The position numbers were made by a program, and so were the translations under genes. This document shows positions 22,101 to 31,562 of a DNA stretch of 64,000 bases, piece after piece. The DNA is from Lineus longissimus (lineage: Eukaryota; Nemertea; Pilidiophora; Heteronemertea; Lineidae): contig NC_088317.1 in the NCBI RefSeq assembly GCF_910592395.1, positions 11,532,001 through 11,596,000 on the forward strand. Direction: 5' to 3'. The first letter of the stretch is position 1; the number at the start of each line of letters is the position of its first letter. The notes under the pieces were generated by a model. The model saw only the letters and a program-made list of their open reading frames with translations. It was not told where the DNA came from and did not search any database.

Positions 22101-24056
22101 AACCTTAGCCTCGAACGGACCGGAAGCTCCGTTGTAACCTTTGAAGTTTGGGTCGAATACGCTGTCATATTCGTCTAGGGTCGAGCGGAATTTGGTGGCT
22201 ATGTCGGGGGGTAGGATGTTATCAGGGTCAAGACTCACTGTAGCGGAGTGTTTTGAAGAGTCAGACTTAGCCCGTATCAGGGGTGTCTTTGTGCATCGCG
22301 TCGGCGCAGGATCTGTTTCCGGCACGAAGACGGGGCGAATCTGGCATATATGTTCGTTGCGTTTTAGGACAACGGGTTCGCTAGTAGTGTTAGGGATGCG
22401 GATTTTTCCTGCGATACTTGGTATCACGGCTGGACTAGGCCAAGTTTCTGTTGCGAGTCTGGCGTCTACCTTGGGTTCCAGAGCGAATTCCGAATCGGGG
22501 GGAATGTCGACCGGGGTGTCTATTTCAAGGAAGTCACCGGGCCAAATCGTGACAGATTGGTCTGGAGCGCGGATTACGCATGAGCGAATTGCATGACGAC
22601 CAGATGGTTCGGGTAGTGAGCCGTAGATGTACTTGGAGCCGTCGCCAAGTCGGACCTCGCGTTTTGCAGGTCGGACGGAAACGTCATTATGTTCCATGAA
22701 CGGGGTACCTGCAAGGATATCTACATCAAGGTTTTCAATGACAAGACCTTCAAAAAATAATGGTTGATCGTCTCTGGTGAATGTCAGCCTAGTTTCCCCA
22801 ATGACTTTCAAAGGGGATGACCCGTCAGCTTGGTGGGCAGACTGTGAGCTTTTACGGATGTCTGCGCCAAGTCTTTTAGAAGCTGGCAAGCTGATGAGGT
22901 TCCCTGTTGCGCCAGTATCAATAGTGATGCGGGCGCCATGGTGTTCATAGAAACAGTTTATGTAGGGTGACTGACGCACCTGGATTCTTTGGGCTGATGG
23001 GTTAAAGTCACAGCTACTCGGACCTTGAATGTCACTACTGCAATCAAAACTGGACACCTGAGGTTCCTGAGTAGTTGTGTCATAATCGGCATTGTCATTG
23101 TCAAGGATACTTAGTATCTGTCTTGCTCTTACCATGTAGCGGCGATCCTTTTCGGGGAGAAACTTGCACTCGCTTAGGAAGTGTCCCTGATCACTGCGAC
23201 CCGCCTGTTTGCAAAGAGGACAAGACTTATCCCCTCTGCCGTCGAACTTTCTGCCTGATCTCCCTTGAGGGCGAAACGAATTGGTTTTAGGAACGGATTG
23301 GTGTGATGCTGCGGCACGCATCACTTTAGCACTTTCGTTCGTACGTATTTCGTCCAGTAGAGGATCGAGGGCTTGGGAGATCTCCGGTTTTAACGATGAT
23401 AGGGTCCTCGATCTTAGCTCGGTCCCGTAACGTTGTTTAACGAGTTTGGGTAACTCCGGGTTGATGAGTCTGAGCCACGTAAGTACTACCATATTCTCGA
23501 GAGAAGGTGAGAGCTCTTCATCTTCGGTCATGACAGACCCGTGGTGAGATAAGCCGTTCGCTTTTAGTAGATTGTCCTCGACGAAGGCCACGAGCCGTTG
23601 GTATAGGTCCTCTGGTCTTTCGTCAGGCCCTAGTTGAAAGTCGGCCAGATCAAGGAAATGGCCACCCGTTGTCTGGAATCCAAAGTGTAATCGGATAGTT
23701 TGCCAAATGAGATCGGTGGATGTGGAGTTCTTCACTATAGTATTCCGGGAAATAATTGGACAGAAGTTCGCTATTTGACCTAACATTAGTTCTAACATGG
23801 ACACCTTTTGTTGGGCAGTCCACCTGGATCCTTCAGGTACGGTTGCTGGGTCATCCTTGAACCCGCGAACCGGTTCAGTCTTGGTTTTCTTGCCCCAAGT
23901 CATACCATCCACCAGAAATTGGGCAAAGTTTGCATCAAGGGATAGGGTGTACACTAAGTTCTGTTTCCAGTTCTCGAACGAACTTATCGTCTCGTTTTTG
24001 GTCAAGCACCACTGTTTCGGCGCGCGTTGCATGATGGAATTGGAAATTCGGATCAC
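19164..24056 (-). CDS. Element C gag-pol polyprotein, 1630 aa, intact
   Basis: One frame encodes all enzymes. Gag spans about residues 1-310, with a zinc-knuckle-like C279/C282/H292/C297. The protease site is [11 protein letters not shown] (D380). RT spans about 650-850, with [10 protein letters not shown] (D756) and [10 protein letters not shown] (D822, D823), so Ala precedes the Asp pair where Tyr-x-Asp-Asp is usual. RNase H has TDGAF (D972), E1013 region, TDSKP (D1042) and D1090. The integrase zinc domain has H1221, H1226, C1256 and C1259, and the core D1288, D1345 and E1381, the last two exactly 35 residues apart. The C-terminus has a GPY/F-like part ([13 protein letters not shown]), then an Asp run and Pro-rich tail. 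The RT-RNase H-integrase order is Ty3/Gypsy. Gag and pol share one frame without a shift. The Met at 24056 is the first in the frame after the leader. Confidence 0.93.
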   Translation of the reverse strand: MIRISNSIMQRAPKQWCLTKNETISSFENWKQNLVYTLSLDANFAQFLVDGMTWGKKTKTEPVRGFKDDPATVPEGSRWTAQQKVSMLELMLGQIANFCPIISRNTIVKNSTSTDLIWQTIRLHFGFQTTGGHFLDLADFQLGPDERPEDLYQRLVAFVEDNLLKANGLSHHGSVMTEDEELSPSLENMVVLTWLRLINPELPKLVKQRYGTELRSRTLSSLKPEISQALDPLLDEIRTNESAKVMRAAASHQSVPKTNSFRPQGRSGRKFDGRGDKSCPLCKQAGRSDQGHFLSECKFLPEKDRRYMVRARQILSILDNDNADYDTTTQEPQVSSFDCSSDIQGPSSCDFNPSAQRIQVRQSPYINCFYEHHGARITIDTGATGNLISLPASKRLGADIRKSSQSAHQADGSSPLKVIGETRLTFTRDDQPLFFEGLVIENLDVDILAGTPFMEHNDVSVRPAKREVRLGDGSKYIYGSLPEPSGRHAIRSCVIRAPDQSVTIWPGDFLEIDTPVDIPPDSEFALEPKVDARLATETWPSPAVIPSIAGKIRIPNTTSEPVVLKRNEHICQIRPVFVPETDPAPTRCTKTPLIRAKSDSSKHSATVSLDPDNILPPDIATKFRSTLDEYDSVFDPNFKGYNGASGPFEAKVNMGPVQPPQRKGRLPQYARNQLLELQEKFDTLEHQGVFKRPEDVGVNVEYLNPSFLVKKSKGGFRLVTAFTDVGRYSKPQPSLMPDVDSTLRQIAKWKYVITTDLTSAFYQIPLSQESMKYCGVCTPFRGVRVYTRSAMGMPGSETALEELMSRVVGHLIQEGIVAKIADDLYIGGDTPEELLLNFKKFLHVLHINRLALSAPKTIIAPKSTTILGWIWSLGTLQASPHRIATLSNCNLPEKVKDLRSFIGAYKVLARVIPRCSDVLTLLDQATAGRESKEKIVWSDELCEAFKSAQKTLGTNRIITLPRPSDTLWIVTDGAFRKPGLGATLYVTRSDKVHLAGFFSAKLRDRQATWLPCEVEALSIAAAVKHFSPYIIQATENTCVLTDSKPCVQAFEKLCRGEFSASPRVTTFLSTASRYQVSIRHVSGSSILQSDFASRNAPPCDEQGCQICSFVKQTEDSVVRRVPVNVSDIVSGIHKLPFTSRSTWLSIQSECADLRRTHAHLKQGTRPSKKVTNSKDVKRYLNAATIAKDGLLVVPQNEPLIPTRERIVVPRQVLDGLLTALHVRLDHPSTNQLKSVTHRYFFALDLDKSIEKVAQSCHKCASLLKTPHLFAEQSTCDPPDTVGVSFAADVIRRNRQFILVLRECVTSYTTSTLIEDERHESLRDGLIRLCVDIRPLDGPNAVIRVDPAPGFKALVSDKQLSELKIAIEVGRVKNVNKNPVAEKAVQELELELLKTDPTGGCISAKTLAIASATLNARVRSRGLSAREMMLQRDQFTNRQLNMSDESLIRNQHSKRKDNHPHSEKSKAPNTRTSDTGSIQDWEVGDIVYLYADRNKSASRDRYILTSLDNNWCNIRKLVGSQLRNASYRVKKTECYRVPSQVVLDTKNYKYSTDDDDDDDSDVTVCVPATERALSELPEPIQTPPPPPVPEIPLEIAEPSTQNEPCISASTDPQPLRRSCRDRKQTQFYGHL

Positions 24057-24165
24057 TTGATATGTACGAATCCGGTGAAGATACGGTGCACGTTAGCACT
24101 GTGCCGTGTTTTGCGATTGTCCTACCGCCGTTAGAGTATCGTTCACTCGTAGGCACGGTTTTTGG

Positions 24166-24188
24166 GTTCGAAGGAACCGCTGCCACCA
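24166..24188 (-). other. Element C primer-binding site, tRNA-Leu type
   Basis: Directly after the 5' LTR the minus strand reads TGGTGGCAGCGGT, complementary to the 3' end of a leucine tRNA with CCA, followed by TTCGAACC, also tRNA-like. Confidence 0.7.
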
Positions 24189-24404
24189 CGCCAGTTAGGG
24201 TAGAACACAACGACAAAGCAACACCGATATCCAATCCAACACAACTTTAATGTGAGACAAAATAAGCACACGACCAACCAGTCGTAGGGCTGAACTTAGA
24301 GTGGCCTAACATACATACATGTACATGCATACACAAATAGTATTAGGGCAATTACAACAATACATAAAAGGGTGTTATTAACAACAATACCACAATTACT
24401 GGCG
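24189..24404 (-). repeat. Element C 5' LTR (216 bp)
   Basis: Same sequence and length as the 3' LTR. It should hold the promoter for the minus-strand gag-pol transcript, but I do not see a convincing TATA box. Confidence 0.92.
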
Positions 24405-24628
24405 CTGGCCTTGTGGCCAAAAAGATTAAGAACCAATTTGAGAGGGATGATTGGCTGACCACCCAGCAAGTCAGTAGCTATTTCTCGCGTCTTGCTGCCC
24501 AGCAGAAATGCGGGCGTTTGACAAGAGAGACAGCGTACAAGTACTCCGAGGATGACCACCAGTTGGCAGCTTCAATGATGACGAGGTCCAAGCAGCGTGC
24601 TGAGATCATTGAACAAATTGATTTGTAG
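24405..24628 (+). CDS. Element D gene, last exon part after element C
   Basis: The frame continues from 18871 through GLVAKKIKNQFERDDW and LTTQQVSSYFSRLAAQQ, the C-terminal hallmark of the family, to a TAG at 24626-24628. An AATAAA signal follows at about 25105 (CAAAATAAAAG), placing a plausible poly(A) site 480 bp downstream. Helical and basic, perhaps DNA- or protein-binding; function unknown. Confidence 0.6.
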
Positions 24629-24834
24629 ACTGGGGAAGATTACATGTATTGAACAAATTAGAATAATATTTTGGTACGTTTAGGTATGTGTGATTATAAT
24701 AATGCTGGAGATTGTATTCACATGGTTCATTATTTACTCGTCCCAGTATCGCACATAAGCATCATTGTCAAAACTTGTCACTGACTACTAGTATTCCAGT
24801 TCCTTATACCCAAGCCACTTACATGCACATAGTT

Positions 24835-25120
24835 CTCGAAGCTTGGATGTCTTTATTATTTCATTTTGTACATAATCAAACTTAGTTTATCTATCATGTC
24901 TGTAATGAGTGCTTGAAGCTTGAATTGAATGCCTTTATTATTTTGTTTGTACATATTTCAAAAACATTTTCTGTCATGTCTGCAGTGCCTGAAGTTTGGG
25001 TGCCTTTATTATTTCATTTTGTACGTATCAAAAATATTTTCTGTCGTGTTTTTAGTGCTTGAAGCTTGAATGCCTTCATTATTTCATTTTGTACATGGAT
25101 ATCCAAAATAAAAGTCTGTC
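24835..25120 (+). repeat. Imperfect tandem repeat in the 3' region of D (about 4 x 70-84 bp)
   Basis: GCTTGAAGCTTGAATG, TTATTATTTCATTTTGTAC and TTTTCTGTCATGTCTG recur about four times. The array ends in AATAAA. Confidence 0.8.
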
Positions 25121-26040
25121 ATGTCTGTATAAAAGAATAAACATAGTAGATTTGTATTGAAAAACAAAAGGTTTCCTTTTGTTTATCTGTTGCATAGAAA
25201 TATGCCAATGAGAAGCAAAATGTCAAGCTCAAGTACATTACGCAAGGACTGCCAGCTTATTGCCTTGATGTTGGAGGCAGCAAGAAGAAAGCTCATCTTC
25301 AGAGGTCTTGGCCCTAGCCTGGGTCGCCAAGTGACTGGAACTAAGAAAATCCCATAAATTTCGGACTCTAAATGGGAAGAACAAAGGATTTCAGGATATT
25401 CTGGTTTCCTCCTACATTGTAGGTAGGCCTACATTTCAGCCATTTATTCTCCCATGTTGTGCATCCCTGTAGAAAAATATCATCTGGCCAAAGTGGAATG
25501 AAAATTTAGTTTCATAAGTTGACAACAGATGGCAGCACTGTATAAATTGTGCTAAAAGGCCTATGAATGGTCTTACGTAAGAGGACTACCACTCATTAAC
25601 GATAACCGCGGGCAAGGATTTTCTTTCAGATTGTGTAAGCATGTGTCCTGCCTGTAATCCCTGGCAAGTCACATGATCTGAATACCCGCAGAAGCCGGGT
25701 AAATGGGCCCTGAACATGGGCATGTGAAGATAGGCCTTTTGGGGGTAGGGGGTGTGGTTTTTGCCATTTCTCCCTTATGCTACCAATATCTTTTATGACC
25801 TTTTATGGAAAGGTAGATAATATGATAGGAAAGGACCTTGCCAAGTTGGAGTAACACAGGTAAAACTGTTTTTTTTCTATGAGTACTCAAAGATGACCTC
25901 TTGAAGTACATGAAAAAATGGCCACCCGCTGGGCCCTGAAACTATCGAGTCTAAATTTGGGCATACCCCTGAATCGAATTTGCTCATATTTTATATTCTT
26001 TATAGTTTAGCCCTAAGGTATGTCTCCACCAAATTTCATT
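25121..26040 (+). other. Element D 3' part without clear coding
   Basis: A 66-codon open frame (25157-25357) resembles nothing I know. The rest is non-coding to the right inverted repeat. Confidence 0.4.
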
Positions 26041-26044
26041 GATT

Positions 26045-26096
26045 TTGGTGGGACACCACCTTAGCACATTTTGCATGGTCCAACCACGAACTGACA
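26045..26096 (-). repeat. Element D right terminal inverted repeat
   Basis: Read inward on the minus strand it begins TGTCAGTTCGTGGTTGGACC and continues CATGCAAAATGTGCTAAGG, matching the left end. Confidence 0.8.
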
Positions 26097-26102
26097 CTTA
26101 AG
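26095..26102. other. Right target-site copy of element D
   Basis: CACTTAAG matches 16213-16220. Confidence 0.8.
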
Positions 26103-27167
26103 GTGTCTGATGCTACATCCCAGGTTATACCTAAGGCTCGCTCTGTAGGAAGGTCACATCCAATCATAAGATCCTTGCACCCTGTTGCTCTCCTCGATTC
26201 AGGTATCGCCTTCAAAACTTCCCACGAGTTTGAAACAAACTGTCAATGTCAGAAGAGCCTTATCTAACATTTCGATTAGCTGGAGTGCTAGCCTTATTGC
26301 TATTGACGCTGCTGTAGACTTATACAACTCATCCATGTAGAAACTACGGAGCACTGTGGCTTCAACCATTGGATCGAAATCAGCTTCATTATCCAATGCA
26401 CATCTTTTTAGTCCATACGTACATATGCTGGGGCTATCCGTCGCCCCAAAGATATGGCGTGTCATGCGATATGTCTTTGGTTGAGCTTCGAAATCTGGTG
26501 ACCACAGGAATCGTAAGGCATCAGCGTCGTCTGCAGGCACCTTGAATTGCATAAACATCGCTTCGATGTCCGCGACTATGGCAATGGGGTTCTCCCGGAA
26601 TCTAGCCAAGACACCAACAAGACTATTATTAATATCTGGCCCTTGCAATAATTCCTGGTTCAACGAAGTCCCTCCAAACGACGACGCCGCGTCAAACAGC
26701 ACCCTGACTCTACCAGGTTTATTTTGGCTTTCCACACCATGGTGTGGCAAATACCATGTCTTCTGTTTACTGGTGGCAGCTTCTTCTTCTGTCAGCATGA
26801 CTGCATACCCTTTGCTGATATTGTCATCCATGGCTTGGCGATACTTGTCAGCAAACTCTGGCTTCTGTCTAAACTTTCTCTGGAGTGACTTCAGCCTTTT
26901 CTCGGCAGCAGCTCTGTTGTTCGGCAATACAGGATCCTCCTTACGCCATAACAATCCTGTCTGGTAGTGCCCATCAACTATCTTAGTTGTGTCTTCTAAT
27001 ATCTTGAGCCCCCTTTTGTCCTCCACCGATATTGCTTTCTCACCATTGCAGGTGAAACCATACTTCTCTTCCTCCCAAAGACGTTTAACTGCATTCTCCA
27101 AGGACTGATACTTCTCATCAGTCAAAGTATTGTCCCCGCTAGTAGACTCTTCTTGAATGAAGTTCAC
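26103..27167 (-). pseudogene. Element B reverse transcriptase (YMDE motif)
   Basis: The frame opens at VNFIQEEST, overlapping the protease frame with a -1 step. WYLPHHGV, RVRVLFDAASSFGGTSLN and LQGPDINNSLVGVLARFRE are BEL/Pao RT hallmarks, and VADIEAMFMQ holds the first catalytic Asp. The second motif reads FYMDELY, with Glu for the second Asp of the usual D-D pair. A +1 slip near 26200 is needed to continue into CKDLMIGCDLPTERALGITW, after which D interrupts at 26102. The enzyme is probably inactive. Confidence 0.88.
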
Positions 27168-27742
27168 GCTGATTTGAGATAACTAGTATTCAGACTCTGC
27201 GCTGGCCCTGCCACGCACCAGGTAAGAGGGGTCTTTACTGCATACGGCTGACTGTTCGGCTGGTCTCCGTAGCTACTCTCAAGAACAGCGTGTGCCCAAG
27301 GAACGTCCTCACCGATCAATACTGACACCGATTGTTCCTCAACTTCAGCTGCTAAATCTAAGTCCCGTAGATGATCCCAGTCAGACAGGTTGAGTGAGTC
27401 AGGCTTATAACGTTGACTGATGTTAAGACTCTCCACAAAGTGTGCCCTTTCCACCAGTATCTGAGGCTCCGCCCTTCCAACTGGAGTCAGCAAGCATCGA
27501 GAGATGACGACATCCTGGTTCATGCCTTCAGCGATAACTGTATTCACAGATATGGTTTCAGGTGTTCCTCTAATTCCAAGTAGATTTCGAACTGCCTTGG
27601 TAACCATAGTTGCCGTTGAGCCCAAATCTAGGATCGCAAAGGTGGTAATGTTCTTTCCATTCTCTGCTTGCACTGTTACAGGGATAACCTTCAGCAACAC
27701 CATCCAGGCTTCAAAGGCACTTCTGAACCCAGTGCACCACAA
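27164..27742 (-). pseudogene. Element B protease
   Basis: The segment after gag has AILDLGSTATMV where BEL/Pao proteases have D-S/N-G-S; here Leu follows the Asp. The VLIGEDVPWAHAV part and the region before RT are typical of the peptidase A17-type region. Its frame is -1 to gag and overlaps gag by about 50 bases. It ends four bases into the RT frame. Programmed frameshifts or decay could explain this. Confidence 0.75.
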
Positions 27743-29166
27743 GTCACAGTTTGCTTCTTGGCCTCGGTCGTCTGAGTCTGGGCTGGCTTATCTTGATGCA
27801 ACAAAGGGTGATGATTGTTGTCACATCCCTTCACCGTACAGGTTTTCTGCGACTTACAGTTCTTGGCATAATGTCTTCCCATGCAACAGAAACAATATCC
27901 ACCATTCCGCACAAATTTTCTCCTGAAGTCGACTTGTTTCACCTTAAATGTGTCACACCCCCATAGGCTATGTTTACCATCACAGTAGCCACATCTCTTC
28001 AGATTGGTTGCATTCTTGGACTGGCCTATCACTTGGCTGGAGCTCTCAACTGGAGGTTTTGACTCCCTCCAAGCTTTGTTTGACTTCTGTTGTCCTTGCG
28101 TATCTGACTTCTGCTGCACTTGCGTAGACATGGTTGATAAAGCCACCGTTGCCTTCTTATCTGTAGCTTGATTAGTACTACCAAATCTTCCCTTTCCTTG
28201 ATCCTTCTTTCCCGATGTCTTCGCAAAGATACTCCCCCCAGTGGAAGTAACAGTGAAAACAGCATGGTTGGCAGCCTTAGCAAGATCGTGCACAAACCCA
28301 ACCAAGTCACATAACTTAGGCGACTGTCCCTTTGCTTCAAAGTCTATGACCTTTTTTGCCCACTTTGCCTGCCACTGAGTAGGAAGGCGATCAAATATTG
28401 CTTTGAGGGTCGACTGAGTGTTCGCCTCGGCTAACTGATCCTGATCCTGTAATGTGCGGTGTGTTGAATCTAACAGGTCTGCAAACTCCAAGAGAGCACC
28501 ACGATTTTGGACTGTGATCCTAGCTCCCTTTGTGAGTTTATCCAGGCATGATCTGACTATCTGGTACGGCTGACCAAACCTCTCCTTGAGAATCTCTAAA
28601 GCCAATGTGTAACCATTACTAGTCCCTTCGTATCTTTTAATCGCCTTCATTGCTTCTCCACTAGTACACATAACCAGCTGTGATAACTTATAGCTATCAG
28701 AGAAGGGTTTACTTGCGACTCTGTCCTTGAAAGTTTTCATGAATTTAGGAAAGTCTGCTGAGGTTCCATCAAACGTCATTGTAGGGGGCGCTGGCAGCTC
28801 GGCTTGCGAGGTAATCTTCTCCAATGTTTGGACAACTGCAAGCCTTGGGTCGACACCTGTCATGCATGATCTTGGTTCATTGCTGTAATGCTCCCTACTA
28901 ACATCACTCGTATCTACAGTGTTCCTATTAACACCAGTCCCTGAGCTATGTGCACACATCTGCGGCCTACCCTCCGTATAGCTCCTAACACCAGACTCAG
29001 TGTTTCCTGCATACAATTGAGGTCTGCCCTCTGTATAGCTCCTAACACCAATCCCTGGGCTCTCTGCATACGCCTGTGGCCTGCTCTCCGTATAGCTCCT
29101 AACACCAGATTCAGTGTTGTTTTCTGCATACGACCTTGGCCTTGATGTCATGTTCCTACTGACCAA
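27691..29166 (-). CDS. Element B gag, main part: tandem repeats, DUF1759-like capsid, zinc knuckles
   Basis: The first 80 residues are 19-residue repeats (GVRSYTEGRPQ type). The capsid-like region (about residues 115-290) has LPAPPTMTFDGTSADFPKFM, YKLSQLV and LEILKERFGQPYQIVRSCL, typical of the DUF1759 gag family of BEL/Pao. The C-terminus has Cys/His clusters (CGYCDGKHSLWGC, CFCCMGRHYAKNC, CTVKGCDNNHH) that form RNA-binding knuckles. It overlaps the upstream gag frame by about 19 bases and the protease frame by about 50. Confidence 0.85.
   Translation of the reverse strand: MVSRNMTSRPRSYAENNTESGVRSYTESRPQAYAESPGIGVRSYTEGRPQLYAGNTESGVRSYTEGRPQMCAHSSGTGVNRNTVDTSDVSREHYSNEPRSCMTGVDPRLAVVQTLEKITSQAELPAPPTMTFDGTSADFPKFMKTFKDRVASKPFSDSYKLSQLVMCTSGEAMKAIKRYEGTSNGYTLALEILKERFGQPYQIVRSCLDKLTKGARITVQNRGALLEFADLLDSTHRTLQDQDQLAEANTQSTLKAIFDRLPTQWQAKWAKKVIDFEAKGQSPKLCDLVGFVHDLAKAANHAVFTVTSTGGSIFAKTSGKKDQGKGRFGSTNQATDKKATVALSTMSTQVQQKSDTQGQQKSNKAWRESKPPVESSSQVIGQSKNATNLKRCGYCDGKHSLWGCDTFKVKQVDFRRKFVRNGGYCFCCMGRHYAKNCKSQKTCTVKGCDNNHHPLLHQDKPAQTQTTEAKKQTVTCGALGSEVPLKPGWCC
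28925..29150 (-). repeat. 57-bp in-frame tandem repeat in gag of B
   Basis: GTATAGCTCCTAACACCA starts at 28977, 29034 and 29091, spaced exactly 57 bp, with a degenerate fourth unit. The 19-residue units keep RSYTE and RPQ. Confidence 0.9.
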
Positions 29167-30419
29167 GTGTACTGTATCCCTTGCTTCCAGGAACTATTAC
29201 TTCTATTACTACTTCGCTGGTGGCCAGCAATCGATCTCTGGGTAGGCTGACCAAAATTCCCTACCGGCGCAGCATACTCTGATTGGTTGTCACTGACACC
29301 CGAGATGTTACTTGCTAGATCTCGTCTAATGTTACGCACGGTACTACCAGAACAGTCTCTTGCCGCAGTTTCTTCCCATAGCTTAGCTGACAGCTCTTTA
29401 AGGAGCAAATCCTCTTTAATTCTAGCGAGACTTTCATCTGCCACTAACTCAGCTTGCCTTTGCTTCATTTGAATATCCCTCCTTATTCTGATTTCTGCTA
29501 ATTCCAACTTGCGTCTGGCAATCTCAGCATTGACTAAAGCTTCCTTAGCTTTAAGTGAAGCTGACGATCTCTTGGACCCCTGGGACCTATCTGATGTTTG
29601 ACTGACGCTAGCTATCTTCTCCAGCTCATCATACTCTGACTGTTGCTGCTCCTGGTCCTCCCTAAGCCTTTCACCTGTTAGGCGTGAGACATCCATGCCT
29701 GTCCTTGACCGTTCAGCCGGTTCATCCCCTATTGCTGTATATACTCTATTAACACCAACAGATTTCTGACTTTCAGTTTCACCAAGCCTGTCCCTGGGCA
29801 ATGGGTATTGTTTGAGAGTGACTGGTGATTGTCTTTGCTCCGGAGCGCTATCACCGTCTGGTGGCGCCCTCTCAACCGCAGACTCGCCCCACATTGCTCT
29901 GAGCTGCTCATGCTGATCGGCATCGTCCAGTGGCGCCATCTGTGTTGCTGGATAGTTACATGCACCTCCTACTGGCCCAAACATACCATAATGTTGACCC
30001 CATATGCTAGGTTGCAATGTTTCTGACCGTTCAGCTCTCCCACTCCCAGGTCCCCTGCCTTGGCGTTGCCCAATAATACTATCTGTATCATGCGGTGGGG
30101 TCCTCTTTCTGGAAGAATGTTCGACAGACCTATCTACACTATGTTGTCCGAGCTCTTGCCATGAATTCAGTCCTGGCCCCCCAGTATCAAGCACTGGCTT
30201 GGTTTCAGCATCACCATGCAGTGGTGCCATCTGTTCATCGACAGACATTCTACACAGCCTGTTATAACGATCTTGCAATGCATTCAGTTCGTCCTTGTAA
30301 CAATCTTCCAATGCATATACATCCCTATCATGTTGCCTCGTCCCTGACGACCTAACTCCTGATCCTATAGACCCCGATGCTATACTTGATGCGTGCGTCC
30401 TCATATCAGTAAACGACAT
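29148..30419 (-). CDS. Element B gag, N-terminal coiled-coil part
   Basis: 423 residues, starting at the first Met after the LTR leader. The middle is polar and low in hydrophobics. Residues about 290-370 form a charged heptad-like coiled coil (ARRKLELAEIRIRRDIQ, KEDLLLKELSAKLWEE), which BEL gag proteins have ahead of the capsid. The frame ends 19 bases into the next frame, with a -1 step. A 137-bp leader separates it from the 5' LTR. Confidence 0.75.
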   Translation of the reverse strand: MSFTDMRTHASSIASGSIGSGVRSSGTRQHDRDVYALEDCYKDELNALQDRYNRLCRMSVDEQMAPLHGDAETKPVLDTGGPGLNSWQELGQHSVDRSVEHSSRKRTPPHDTDSIIGQRQGRGPGSGRAERSETLQPSIWGQHYGMFGPVGGACNYPATQMAPLDDADQHEQLRAMWGESAVERAPPDGDSAPEQRQSPVTLKQYPLPRDRLGETESQKSVGVNRVYTAIGDEPAERSRTGMDVSRLTGERLREDQEQQQSEYDELEKIASVSQTSDRSQGSKRSSASLKAKEALVNAEIARRKLELAEIRIRRDIQMKQRQAELVADESLARIKEDLLLKELSAKLWEETAARDCSGSTVRNIRRDLASNISGVSDNQSEYAAPVGNFGQPTQRSIAGHQRSSNRSNSSWKQGIQYTWSVGT

Positions 30420-30555
30420 CTTCTCCGCTAAGCCGCTACACAGTCAATTGACGTAGCCCTCACTACACAACAATGCATGCATGCGATACAGCGGCAGATT
30501 CTGATTTCATTTGCACCATCAAACTAACAGTATCGAGCCCGTTTTACCGAAATAA

Positions 30556-30775
30556 TGTCACGTCCTTCGAGACACTTCTTTGGTCTATCTTCCTTCTAAG
30601 GATCTAACCTCCTCTGCCTTGTGGAATGAGTCGAAAAGAGTAATTACTGACGATTGTAAATTTTATTCTTCTTGTCATCGTAAAACGGGCTAATCGACTG
30701 ACACGTTATTTTACAGCCGATGTAACGCTCTTACAAAACTAACAATGTAACCAGATGTAACAATTGGCGCGCACA
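30556..30775 (-). repeat. Element B 5' LTR (220 bp)
   Basis: Pairs with 13420-13639, with two differences seen. I could not assign a primer-binding tRNA to the bases that follow it (TTATTTCGGTAAAACGG on the minus strand). Confidence 0.92.
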
Positions 30776-31562
30776 GCGACCTCCTCCGGTCGTGCATGTC
30801 GTGTCTTGTACTGTAATTGTTACGCTCCCTTGACCGTGAAGCTGATCGGTAGTGGTGCGCAGAACCATCTCTGCTTCTGTCGTCGTCCCTCGTCCTTGAG
30901 CGAGGACGCCCACATACCTGGGCCTGGGTCTGTGCTTGGTGGATTGCCTCGACCTTTAGGGATAGAGCTTCCAGCTGGTTGCTGATGTCTGCTGAGCTGT
31001 CTGGCGTCGTCGCCAGCGTCGCAAACGTGACTTCTTTTGAAGCGTCTCCCGTGCCTGGCAATGCACTGACGTCGAAGTACCGTTGCGCTCGTGCGGCTGA
31101 GGCTTCTGCGTTGGCATCGTCTGGCGCTGCCATAACTACCGCTGATTGGCATTTAGCGGGCAGTGTCCCCACGAACCGATTTATGACCTGTTGGTCGCCG
31201 TAGCCGATGCGATCTGCGGCGATACGAATACGGCTCTGCAGCTGATACGCTGACTCACCGGGCGTGTATACTATCTCGTTAAACGAGCGAACATTAGCAA
31301 GTACTGAGTGGGTCGGACTAAACCGCTGAAGGAAAGCTGCCTTCAATTCAGCTATGGTAAGGAATGCCTTGCCCTCTATCCAAAGGCGGGCGGAACCCGA
31401 GAGGGTCCGCTGGAAACGCCGACACACCTCCTGCACTGCATCATTGTCAGCAGGTGCATAGTCCACGAAAGATAAAAAGTGCGCTGTGCACTTCTCGTGG
31501 CTCAAAGCCTCACCGTCAAAACGACTAGGCAGATAGTCCGTTGGACGTAATTGTACTGCCAT
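30776..31562 (-). pseudogene. Element A gag N-terminal part (split from 13419 by element B)
   Basis: Starts MAVQLRPTDYLPSRFDG; a hydrophobic stretch upstream from 31613 in the same frame is probably leader. The body is a retrotransposon gag capsid (FLSFVDYAP, RLWIEG, FLQRFSPTHS, ESAYQLQSRIR). It ends in an Arg/Ser/Asp-rich stretch cut by the BEL insertion after RHDMHDRRRS. The zinc knuckle of this gag is at 13341-13382. Confidence 0.87.

Larger units (their letters stand above)
18872..24404 (-). mobile_element. Complete, young Gypsy-like LTR element C
   Basis: 216-bp LTRs at 18872-19087 and 24189-24404 look identical. Between them are a tRNA-Leu-type primer site, one 1630-codon gag-pol frame with all catalytic residues, and a polypurine tract. 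The ends are unusual: CGCCAGT outermost on one side and ACTGGCG on the other, instead of TG...CA. CTG flanks both ends, so a short duplication is possible. It interrupts an exon of the gene in D and the exon frame resumes across it. Intact coding plus matching LTRs imply very recent movement. Confidence 0.93.
16221..26096 (+). mobile_element. DNA transposon-like element D with short TIRs, gene on plus strand, Gypsy C inside
   Basis: Inverted termini: the left starts TGTGAGTTCGTGG and the right, read inward, TGTCAGTTCGTGG. Similarity continues through GGACCATGCAAAAT and GTGCTAAGGTGG for about 45-50 bp. CTTAAG lies on both edges. The element interrupts pol of B. Without C it is about 4.3 kb. 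It has no LTRs, no poly-A tail and no reverse transcriptase. It carries an intron-containing plus-strand gene of a family I know only as uncharacterised. The superfamily is not clear; 6- or 8-bp duplications occur in several (for example hAT, P, Zisupton, Dada-like groups). Confidence 0.8.
13420..30775 (-). mobile_element. BEL/Pao retrotransposon B, with nested D and C
   Basis: Two 220-bp LTRs (13420-13639 and 30556-30775) start TG and end CA, and GCGAC lies outside both. Minus-strand gag, protease, RT, RNase H and integrase parts lie between them in BEL/Pao order. About 9.9 kb of the interior is the later insertion D. Without it, B would be about 7.5 kb. I find two differences between its LTRs, so the insertion is fairly young. 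The integrase core is deleted and the RT catalytic motif is altered, so B cannot have moved with its own proteins as they now stand. Confidence 0.92.

Noticed and set aside
19231-23290. Plus-strand open frames across element C
   Set aside because: They are shadows of the intact minus-strand gag-pol frame.
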